Program-made: the position numbers and the translations under genes
Notes under the pieces: model-generated
Databases searched by the model: none
Seen by the model: the letters and a program-made list of their open reading frames with translations, nothing else
Told to the model about the DNA's origin: nothing
Part shown: positions 6,771-11,579 of the stretch, one piece after another
How the letters are laid out: each line of letters opens with the position of its first letter
How positions within the stretch are numbered: the stretch's first letter is position 1
DNA from: Thermodesulfobacteriota bacterium
GTDB taxonomy: Bacteria; Desulfobacterota; BSN033; UBA1163
Direction of reading: 5' to 3'
Length of the DNA stretch: 11,579 nt
Assembly (NCBI GenBank): GCA_030024065.1
Contig: JASEIE010000097.1
Coordinates: forward strand, 1-11,579

Positions 6771-7424
6771 ATGAACTTAATACTCCTGGGCCCTCCTGGA
6801 GCAGGAAAAGGAACACAGGCACAGATGATTGTAGACCGTTATTCCATCTCTCAAATCTCCACCGGGGATATTCTCAGGGCAGCCGTGAAGGAAGGGACCG
6901 CACTGGGAAAACAGGCAAAAGCCTCCATGGAGAAGGGCCAGTTTGTTCCGGATGAGGTGGTGATCGGCATCATTGATGGGCGTCTGAGAGCGGCGGATTG
7001 CAGCCCCGGTTTCATCCTCGACGGATTTCCGAGAACGATTGCCCAGGCCGAGGCCCTCCAGACCATCCTCACCAAAATCGGAATGTCGGTTGACCACGTC
7101 ATCAACATCGAGGTCGATTCCGAAGAACTCGTGCGACGGCTGACTGGCCGGAGGACCTGTAAAAACTGCGGGGCCATGTTCCACGTCTTCTTTCACCTTC
7201 CGAAACAGGAAAACATATGTGACCGTTGCGGGGGAACCCTTTACCAGAGGGAGGATGACAGGGAAGAAAAGATTCGAACCCGACTGAAGGAGTATGAACG
7301 GCAGACCACTCTTCTCATCCAGTATTACCAGAACAAGAAGATTCTTCGAGTGATCGAGGGAGTGGGTGGACAGAATCAAATTTTTGAACGAATCATTCAT
7401 GTCCTGGACACGGCGCCCGTTTAA
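6771..7424 (+). CDS. adk: Adenylate kinase, long zinc-LID form
   Basis: Adenylate kinase catalyses ATP + AMP = 2 ADP in the cytoplasm and keeps adenylate pools balanced. The 217-residue product has the P-loop GPPGAGKGT (residues 7-15), the AMP-binding core with STGDILR (30-36), and the DGFPRT motif (84-89). A long LID domain contains C130-x2-C133 and C150-x2-C153, the four-cysteine zinc site of long bacterial adenylate kinases. The [16 protein letters not shown] segment follows. adk between secY and infA is a common spc arrangement, but map, often found between adk and infA, is absent here. The ribosome-binding site is weak (GGTGGGTGA upstream). Confidence 0.97.
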   Translation: MNLILLGPPGAGKGTQAQMIVDRYSISQISTGDILRAAVKEGTALGKQAKASMEKGQFVPDEVVIGIIDGRLRAADCSPGFILDGFPRTIAQAEALQTILTKIGMSVDHVINIEVDSEELVRRLTGRRTCKNCGAMFHVFFHLPKQENICDRCGGTLYQREDDREEKIRTRLKEYERQTTLLIQYYQNKKILRVIEGVGGQNQIFERIIHVLDTAPV

Positions 7425-7444
7425 GGGTTAAGGGGAGCAAATCG

Positions 7445-7663
7445 ATGCCAAAGGAAGAGGCAATTCAAGTTGAAGGAAAGGTTCTGGAGACTCTTCCAAA
7501 TGCCATGTTTCGAGTGGAGTTGGAAAATGGGCATAGAGTGCTGGCCCATATTTCAGGAAAGATGAGAATGCATTTCATTAAGATCCTTCCCGGGGATAAA
7601 GTGACGGTGGAATTATCACCCTACGACCTCACCCGGGGAAGAATTATATTTCGGGAGAAATAG
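7445..7663 (+). CDS. infA: Translation initiation factor IF-1
   Basis: IF-1 is an OB-fold (S1-like) protein that occupies the A site of the 30S subunit and assists IF-2 and IF-3 in initiation. The 72-residue product matches the family across its length: [40 protein letters not shown], then [28 protein letters not shown] precedes the ATG at 7445. It follows adk by 20 bp and precedes rpmJ, the usual infA-rpmJ-rpsM order. Confidence 0.98.
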   Translation: MPKEEAIQVEGKVLETLPNAMFRVELENGHRVLAHISGKMRMHFIKILPGDKVTVELSPYDLTRGRIIFREK

Positions 7664-7665
7664 AT

Positions 7666-7695
7666 AATTCCCCCTTTAGCAAAGGTGGGGGATTT
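7666..7695. repeat. Short C/G-tract hairpin between infA and rpmJ (hairpin G)
   Basis: AATTCCCCCTTT (7666-7677) and AAAGGTGGGGGATTT (7681-7695) pair around an AGC loop. C70-C74 pair with G87-G91 and T75-T77 with A81-A83, leaving a GGT bulge. It begins three bases after the infA stop. No T-tract follows, so termination is unlikely. It resembles the CCCCCTTT...AAAGGGGG dispersed hairpins seen in many bacterial genomes. Confidence 0.65.
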
Positions 7696-7708
7696 GAGGG
7701 TTAAGACC

Positions 7709-7822
7709 ATGAAAGTCAGGGCTTCGGTAAAAAAGATCTGCGATAAGTGTAAAATTGTGAAACGAAAAAGGGTGATCCGGGTCATCTGTGAAAACCCCAA
7801 ACACAAACAACGGCAAGGATAA
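7709..7822 (+). CDS. rpmJ: 50S ribosomal protein L36, zinc-binding form
   Basis: L36 is the smallest large-subunit protein, bound in 23S rRNA near the A-site finger base. The gene encodes 37 residues, beginning [20 protein letters not shown] and ending NPKHKQRQG. The zinc ligands are C11-x2-C14, C27 and H32, the C+ L36 pattern. The start ATG at 7709 follows GAGGG at about 7696-7700. It is the expected gene between infA and rpsM. After its TAA a repeat-filled spacer of 189 bp precedes rpsM. Confidence 0.97.
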   Translation: MKVRASVKKICDKCKIVKRKRVIRVICENPKHKQRQG

Positions 7823-7832
7823 ATGATAAGCA

Positions 7833-7936
7833 CCAAATTCCAAGCACCAATATCCAAATAATGACCAAAATTTCAATGACCGAAACATAATTTTGGATCA
7901 TTGAGATTTATTTGGAATTTGGGATTTGGAAATTGG
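7833..7936. repeat. CCAAATTCCAA-type inverted repeat (repeat F) between rpmJ and rpsM
   Basis: A 29-bp left arm (7833-7861, starting CCAAATTCCAAGCACCAATA) is the imperfect complement of the right arm (7908-7936, ending GGGATTTGGAAATTGG), with about 23 of 29 positions matching. The area between also has complementary pieces (AATGACC near 7860 and GGATCATT near 7895). It is strongly AT-rich. Such CCAAATTCC-unit repeats are dispersed in many uncultivated bacterial genomes. No ORF, no T-tract. Confidence 0.8.
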
Positions 7937-8011
7937 AATTTAATTGAAAAAGTGACAATCAGCTACGATTCATTGATGATCGTTACAAATGATTTAAACA
8001 AGGAGTGAGTT

Positions 8012-8389
8012 ATGGCACGTATTGCAGGAGTCGATCTTCCAAAGGATAAACGGGTTGAGATCGCTCTCACTTATATCTTTGGAATCGGAAGGCCCTCGGC
8101 TAATCAGATTCTTGAAAAGGCCAATGTGAACAGAGACACCCGGGTTAACAAATTGACCGAATCGGAGATCGTCCGCATCCGGGACATCATTGAACAGGAA
8201 CATAAGGTGGAAGGAGATCACCGGAGGGAAGTGGCAACCGACATCAAGCGCTTGATGGACATCGGTTCCTATCGAGGACTTCGCCACCGTAGATCCCTTC
8301 CTGTTCATGGTCAGAGAACGCACACCAATGCGAGGACAAGAAAAGGACCCCGGCGGGCGATCGTTGGAAAGAAAAAGGAAAAGGCATAG
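8012..8389 (+). CDS. rpsM: 30S ribosomal protein S13
   Basis: S13 lies in the head of the small subunit, contacts the P-site tRNA and forms bridges with L5. The 125-residue product starts [20 protein letters not shown], with the helix-two-turn-helix region near [14 protein letters not shown], and ends with the basic signature [20 protein letters not shown] followed by RTRKGP. AAGGAG at 8000-8005 is 6 bp from the ATG. It is the first gene of the alpha segment. The spacer upstream could hold a leader, but I see only repeat F and about 70 bp of AT-rich sequence there. Confidence 0.98.
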   Translation: MARIAGVDLPKDKRVEIALTYIFGIGRPSANQILEKANVNRDTRVNKLTESEIVRIRDIIEQEHKVEGDHRREVATDIKRLMDIGSYRGLRHRRSLPVHGQRTHTNARTRKGPRRAIVGKKKEKA

Positions 8390-8394
8390 GGAGG

Positions 8395-8495
8395 TAAACC
8401 CCGTTAGAAAAGTTGAACGGGGCTTCAAACTTGGATAGACATTTTATGAAGTTCATCCGCTGTAAATGAAGAGGCTTTATTTCTAACAGGGCAAA
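8395..8495. repeat. Family A inverted-repeat element, copy 2 (diverged)
   Basis: Between rpsM and rpsK, TAAA (8395-8398) is followed by CCCCGTTAGAAA (8399-8410). At the other end TTTCTAACAGGG (8480-8491) is followed by CAAA (8492-8495): the same ends as copy 1 with two substitutions. The centre is different in sequence and shorter than in copy 1, with its own small hairpins (ATGAAGTTCAT near 8447-8457; CCCCGTT 8399-8405 can pair with AACGGGG 8416-8422). The element starts 6 bp after the rpsM stop. Confidence 0.8.
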
Positions 8496-8500
8496 GGAGG
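8493..8500 (+). promoter_or_regulatory. rpsK ribosome-binding site abutting family A
   Basis: AAAGGAGG, 4 bp before the rpsK ATG at 8505. It overlaps the flanking CAAA of the repeat, as AAAGGG does for rpsQ in copy 1. Confidence 0.75.
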
Positions 8501-8504
8501 AAAT

Positions 8505-8894
8505 ATGGCCACAGGGCCAGGGACAAAGAAAAAAAAGATTAAAAAGAATATTCAGGCGGGTATTGCTCATATTCAATCGACATTTAACAACACCATCATT
8601 ACCATCACCGATCACGATGGAAATGTCATCTGCTGGTCAAGCGCCGGCACACAGGGCTTCAAGGGTTCTCGCAAAAGCACACCCTTTGCTGCCCAGATGG
8701 CAGCGGAGGATGCTGCTAAAAAGGCGATGGAGCATGGCGTTCGATCCATTGATGTCTATGTTAAAGGCCCCGGAGCCGGAAGAGAGTCGGCGCTCCGGTC
8801 TCTGCAGGCGGCGGGCCTCAGGGTCCATGTGATTAAAGATGTCACACCCATTCCCCATAACGGATGCCGTCCTCCCAAACGGAGACGTGTCTAA
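8505..8894 (+). CDS. rpsK: 30S ribosomal protein S11
   Basis: S11 is located on the small-subunit platform near the E site and mRNA exit. The 129-residue product has the basic N-terminus ([20 protein letters not shown]), the [20 protein letters not shown] strand region and the C-terminal signature [18 protein letters not shown], then [18 protein letters not shown]. Local GC is about 50-60% by hand count over 8641-8760. In most alpha operons rpsD follows directly; here a GxxExxY gene begins 14 bp after the stop. Confidence 0.98.
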   Translation: MATGPGTKKKKIKKNIQAGIAHIQSTFNNTIITITDHDGNVICWSSAGTQGFKGSRKSTPFAAQMAAEDAAKKAMEHGVRSIDVYVKGPGAGRESALRSLQAAGLRVHVIKDVTPIPHNGCRPPKRRRV

Positions 8895-8908
8895 GACCGC
8901 GTGAGTGG

Positions 8909-9277
8909 ATGGAAGAAAGTCATTCAATTACGGAACGTATAATCGGATGCTGTTTTGAAGTTCACCGAGAGTTAGGACCTGGGTTTAACGAAAAGATTTA
9001 TCATAATGCGTTAAAGTTATTATTGGAAGAAAAAGGTCTTCGATACAAAACAGAAAAAGAATTTGAAGTTTTTTACCTCACTAAAAAGATTGGCAGCTTT
9101 AGAGTAGATTTAGTGGTGGAAGATCAAGTCATTGTTGAAATAAAATCTCTGGCAGGAAACATGCCTGTCATTTTTAAGCATCAATTAATTTCGTACTTGA
9201 AAGCATCAGGGGTTCATGTTGGTTTATTGATAAATTTTGGCAATAAGAGTTGTCAGGTAAAACGGGCCGTTTTCTGA
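8909..9277 (+). CDS. GxxExxY family protein (PDDEXK_3, putative nuclease fold)
   Basis: The product belongs to the GxxExxY family (Pfam PDDEXK_3), small proteins of unknown role with a predicted PD-(D/E)xK nuclease-like fold. With the start at 8909 it has 122 residues, the family size. The name motif is G25-F-N-E28-K-I-Y31, preceded by IIGCCFEVHRELGPG. The putative catalytic set is D67 (FRVDLVV), E77-I-K79 (VIVEIKS) and Q92, all kept. The end is VHVGLLINFG then KRAVF. An in-frame ATG at 8864 would overlap rpsK and add 15 atypical residues. The gene is about 34% GC (101 of 300 bases, 8941-9240), against 50-60% in rpsK, and has only a weak ribosome-binding site. It looks like a recent insertion into the alpha operon. 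Confidence 0.92.
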   Translation: MEESHSITERIIGCCFEVHRELGPGFNEKIYHNALKLLLEEKGLRYKTEKEFEVFYLTKKIGSFRVDLVVEDQVIVEIKSLAGNMPVIFKHQLISYLKASGVHVGLLINFGNKSCQVKRAVF

Positions 9278-9315
9278 ATCGGTGTAATCATGTTTTTACT
9301 TAATCTGTGTAATCA
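9277..9315. repeat. Family D motif as a direct pair after the GxxExxY gene
   Basis: AATCGGTGTAATCA (9277-9290) and TAATCTGTGTAATCA (9301-9315) are two near-identical copies in the same orientation between the GxxExxY stop and rpsD. The first is identical to 4089-4102, and the reverse complement of 9301-9314 is identical to 4031-4044. They cover nearly the whole spacer up to the rpsD ribosome-binding site. Confidence 0.8.
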
Positions 9316-9325
9316 GTCTTAGAAC

Positions 9326-9332
9326 AGGAGGG
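9326..9332 (+). promoter_or_regulatory. Ribosome-binding site for the TTG start of rpsD
   Basis: AGGAGGG with a 6-bp gap to TTG at 9339. Confidence 0.8.
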
Positions 9333-9338
9333 TAAACA

Positions 9339-9965
9339 TTGGCAAGATATACGAAATCGGTCTGTCGACTCTGTCGTAGAGAAAATCTGAAACTCTTTCT
9401 TAAAGGGGAGAGGTGTTATACGGAGAAGTGTGCTTTCGATCGGAGAACCTATCCGCCCGGGCAACATGGTCAGGGGCGGAAGAAGTTCTCGGATTATGGA
9501 TCCCAGTTAAGGGAGAAGCAGAAGGTCAAAAGATTGTATGGCCTCCTGGAGAATCAGTTCCGGAACACCTTCAAAGAAGCGGATCGGCGGAAAGGGATCA
9601 CGGGAGAGGTTCTTCTCCAGCTTCTCGAACGTCGGCTGGACAGCACGGTTTATCGACTCGGTTTTGCCAATTCCAGAAATGAAGCGCGTCAGCTGGTGCG
9701 ACACACCCACTTCCTGGTCAACCAGTCTAAGGTAAACATCCCCTCCTTTCTAATAAAGCCGGGGGATGTCATTGAGGTGCGAGAAAAGAGTAAGAAAGTT
9801 GTCCGTATATTAGAGTCTCTGGAAGGGGTGGCAAGGCGAGGTGTGCCTCAATGGTTGGAATTGGAAAAAGAGCAACTGAAAGGGACGGTGAAGGGTCTGC
9901 CGGCCCGGGAGGACATTACCCTTCCCATTCAAGAGAAATTGATCGTTGAGTTATATTCAAAGTAA
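9339..9965 (+). CDS. rpsD: 30S ribosomal protein S4, zinc-type
   Basis: S4 is a primary binder of 16S rRNA that nucleates 30S assembly and lies at the mRNA entry; in enterobacteria it represses the alpha operon. The 208-residue product starts at TTG ([20 protein letters not shown]). The N-terminus has C9-x2-C12 and C26-x4-C31, the zinc-binding form of S4. [19 protein letters not shown] is the usual basic stretch, and the S4 RNA-binding domain has [20 protein letters not shown] followed by [13 protein letters not shown]. The ending VELYSK is standard. I could not identify an S4 target structure in the window. Confidence 0.97.
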   Translation: MARYTKSVCRLCRRENLKLFLKGERCYTEKCAFDRRTYPPGQHGQGRKKFSDYGSQLREKQKVKRLYGLLENQFRNTFKEADRRKGITGEVLLQLLERRLDSTVYRLGFANSRNEARQLVRHTHFLVNQSKVNIPSFLIKPGDVIEVREKSKKVVRILESLEGVARRGVPQWLELEKEQLKGTVKGLPAREDITLPIQEKLIVELYSK

Positions 9966-9999
9966 CCCTTCTTAGACCCTTTCAATCAAGGGAGGTAAT

Positions 10000-11034
10000 A
10001 TGGTTCAAAAAAACTGGAAAGACCTCATTCGACCGAGGCGGTTGGAAGTAGAAAAAGAAACGTTAACACCCTTCTACGGAAAGTTCACGGCTGAGCCTTT
10101 TGAGAGGGGCTTTGGCATCACCATTGGAAATTCTCTTCGACGGATTCTCCTCTCTTCTTTACAGGGGGCGGCGATCACCTCCGTAAAAATTGATGGCGTG
10201 CTCCATGAATTTTCAACGATCCCCGGCGTGAAAGAAGATGTCACAGAGATCATCTTAAATCTCAAAGAGGTGAGGCTGAAACTTCATACGGAGGGTCCAA
10301 AGACGATTCGTGTCAAAACGGAAGGTCAGAAGGTATTAAAGGCAGGCGATATCCTCATGGGCGATTCGGTGGAAATCCTCAACCCGGACCATCACCTTGC
10401 CACCCTTACAAGGGACGGCAAGCTCTCGATGGAAATGGTGGTCAAGATGGGCAGGGGGTATGTGCCTGCAGAGCGAAATAAGGACGAAAATCAACCCATT
10501 GGGACCATCCCCATCGATGCCATCTTCTCTCCCATCAGGAAGGTAAATTACACGGTGACCAATGCGCGAGTCGGTCAGATCACCGATTACGACAAATTGA
10601 ATCTAGAGGTCTGGACCGATGGGAGTTTAAACCCCGAGGAAGCCTTAGCCCTTGCCGCCAGGATTCTCAAGGAGCAACTCTCCATCTTTATCGCTTTTGA
10701 GGAAGAAGAAGAAGAGGAGGAGGCGGTAGTTCAGCATGATCGACAGGACATAGATAAATTGAATGAGAACCTCTATCGGAGTGTGGATGAATTGGAACTT
10801 TCTGTTCGGTCTGCCAATTGCTTGAAACATGCGAACATCAGGCTCATTGGAGACCTCGTTCAAAAGACGGAGGCAGAAATTCTGGCCACCAAAAATTTCG
10901 GTCGAAAATCCCTCAACGAGATCAAAGAGATCCTCAATGATATGGGACTTAGCCTCGGGGCAAAGCTGGAAAACTGGCCTTACAAAAAGACCGACGAGGA
11001 AGAAGAGGAGATGAAATCAGAGGCAGTGGGATAG
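10000..11034 (+). CDS. rpoA: DNA-directed RNA polymerase subunit alpha
   Basis: Alpha dimerises to start RNA polymerase assembly and its C-terminal domain binds upstream promoter DNA and activators. The 344-residue product has the N-terminal assembly domain ([55 protein letters not shown]). Its linker holds eight consecutive glutamates at about residues 234-241. The C-terminal domain includes [20 protein letters not shown], which contains the VRSANCL DNA-contact motif (Arg265/Asn268 of E. coli), and [20 protein letters not shown] at about 9990 precedes the ATG. rplQ follows 9 bp after the stop, as usual. A second acidic patch (DEEEEE) lies near the C-terminus. Confidence 0.98.
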   Translation: MVQKNWKDLIRPRRLEVEKETLTPFYGKFTAEPFERGFGITIGNSLRRILLSSLQGAAITSVKIDGVLHEFSTIPGVKEDVTEIILNLKEVRLKLHTEGPKTIRVKTEGQKVLKAGDILMGDSVEILNPDHHLATLTRDGKLSMEMVVKMGRGYVPAERNKDENQPIGTIPIDAIFSPIRKVNYTVTNARVGQITDYDKLNLEVWTDGSLNPEEALALAARILKEQLSIFIAFEEEEEEEEAVVQHDRQDIDKLNENLYRSVDELELSVRSANCLKHANIRLIGDLVQKTEAEILATKNFGRKSLNEIKEILNDMGLSLGAKLENWPYKKTDEEEEEMKSEAVG

Positions 11035-11043
11035 GAGAGAAGG

Positions 11044-11529
11044 ATGAGGCATCGAGTAGCAGGTAGAAAATTAAGCAGACATACGAAGCATCGAGAGTTG
11101 ATGTTCAGGAACATGCTCGTTTCACTCCTTCAGCATGAACGGATTAAGACGACTCTTGCAAAAGGCAAAGAGCTTCGAAGCTGGGCGGATAAGATCATCA
11201 CCCTGGGAAAGAAGGGAACCCTTCATGCGAGAAGACAGGCCTTTGCTTTACTTCGGAACGAGACCATCGTAAAGAAACTCTTCGACAAAATTGTCCCTCA
11301 GCTAAAAGAGAGGCACGGAGGCTATACCCGGATTTATAAAATGGGCTGGCGTCAGGGGGACGGAGCTCCCCTCTCCCTTGTTGAATTGGTCACCTTTGCC
11401 CCGGCAGAAGAGAAGAAGAAGTCCCGTGTAGAAAAAGTAAAAGAGGTCCTTGGAAAGGTGGCGCCTAAAAAGAAGGAGAAGAAAGAGAAAGCAAAGAAAA
11501 AACCCTCGGAGGAGAAAAGCAAGAAGTAA
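11044..11529 (+). CDS. rplQ: 50S ribosomal protein L17 with a Lys-rich tail
   Basis: L17 lies near the peptide exit on the large subunit. The family core is present at about residues 1-120: [40 protein letters not shown], and near the end [21 protein letters not shown]. Residues 121-161 form a charged extension rich in lysine and glutamate ([20 protein letters not shown] at the end), beyond the roughly 117-127 residues of compact L17 proteins. Such tails recur in several phyla and are probably disordered. The start follows GGAGAGAAGG. Its TAA stop (11527-11529) coincides with the first bases of the third family A element, which may mark the operon's end. Confidence 0.97.
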   Translation: MRHRVAGRKLSRHTKHRELMFRNMLVSLLQHERIKTTLAKGKELRSWADKIITLGKKGTLHARRQAFALLRNETIVKKLFDKIVPQLKERHGGYTRIYKMGWRQGDGAPLSLVELVTFAPAEEKKKSRVEKVKEVLGKVAPKKKEKKEKAKKKPSEEKSKK

Positions 11530-11579
11530 ACCCCGTTAGAAATTCCAGCGGGGCATTAAACCCCGCCGGAATTAATCTG
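11527..11579. repeat. Family A element, copy 3, cut by the window end
   Basis: TAAA (11527-11530) then CCCCGTTAGAAAT (11531-11543) match copy 1. The 53 bases visible agree with 335-386 apart from one substitution and one inserted base. The first internal hairpin is better preserved here: AATTCC (11541-11546), A, GCGGGG (11548-11553), a CATTAAA loop, CCCCGC (11561-11566), C, GGAATT (11568-11573). That makes 12 paired bases with one mismatch. The right end lies beyond the window. It has the same orientation relative to transcription as copy 1. Confidence 0.85.

Noticed and set aside
7676..7888. Minus-strand frame with an N-terminus rich in LEFG/FGYW-like residues
   Set aside because: This is translation of repeat F (CCAAATTCC units), which yields such peptides in any genome carrying the repeat; not a protein gene.
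7952..7980. Possible promoter GTGACA-17 bp-GATGAT before rpsM
   Set aside because: Both hexamers are weak matches in an AT-rich spacer where chance matches are expected; not reported as a feature.
8864..8908. Longer GxxExxY start overlapping rpsK
   Set aside because: The extra 15 residues are read from the rpsK end in another frame and do not fit the family N-terminus.
1..11579. tRNA, rRNA or CRISPR array
   Set aside because: No cloverleaf, rRNA segment or regularly spaced direct repeat was found; the repeats here are inverted and irregularly placed.

Overview
The window is one continuous, plus-strand segment of a bacterial ribosomal-protein locus, covering the end of S10, all of spc and all of alpha. 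The order is rplP (3' end), rpmC, rpsQ, rplN, rplX, rplE, rpsZ (zinc-type S14), rpsH, rplF, rplR, rpsE, rpmD, rplO, secY, adk, infA, rpmJ, rpsM, rpsK, a GxxExxY-family gene, rpsD, rpoA, rplQ. Every ribosomal gene looks intact. The products form the core of both ribosomal subunits, the SecY translocation channel, adenylate kinase, initiation factor IF-1 and the RNA polymerase alpha subunit. The organism is a mesic-GC bacterium (genes about 50-60% GC in the stretches I counted). S14, L36 and S4 are all zinc-binding (C+) types, and adk lies between secY and infA without map. The RpoA tail and the gene set suggest a Desulfobacterota/'deltaproteobacterial' or related lineage, but this is an impression from sequence memory, not a test.

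The unusual part is between the genes. Spc and alpha genes are normally packed within a few tens of bases, but here many spacers are 70-265 bp and filled with interspersed inverted-repeat DNA of at least six kinds. Family A (335-468, 8395-8495, and 11527 to the window end) has the terminal inverted repeat CCCCGTTAGAAAT flanked by TAAA. Family B (754-825, 2980-3050) is a pair of purine/pyrimidine-armed hairpins. Region C (2109-2360) is a nested palindromic block before rpsZ. Family D carries the motif TAATC(T/G)GTGTAATCA (rplR-rpsE spacer and before rpsD). Repeat E (secY-adk), repeat F (rpmJ-rpsM) and hairpin G (infA-rpmJ) are single copies here. None has a terminator-like T-tract, so the operon is probably still transcribed through them.

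Two points stand out. Family A's edge forms the stop codon of rpmC, coincides with the stop codon of rplQ, and its other edge abuts the ribosome-binding sites of rpsQ and rpsK. Second, an AT-rich (about one third GC) GxxExxY gene, predicted to have a PD-(D/E)xK nuclease-like fold, sits between rpsK and rpsD. It is followed by two copies of the family D motif, the same motif found as an inverted pair, without a gene, in the rplR-rpsE spacer. This suggests that an essential operon has been repeatedly colonised by small mobile or palindromic elements, one of which may travel with GxxExxY.
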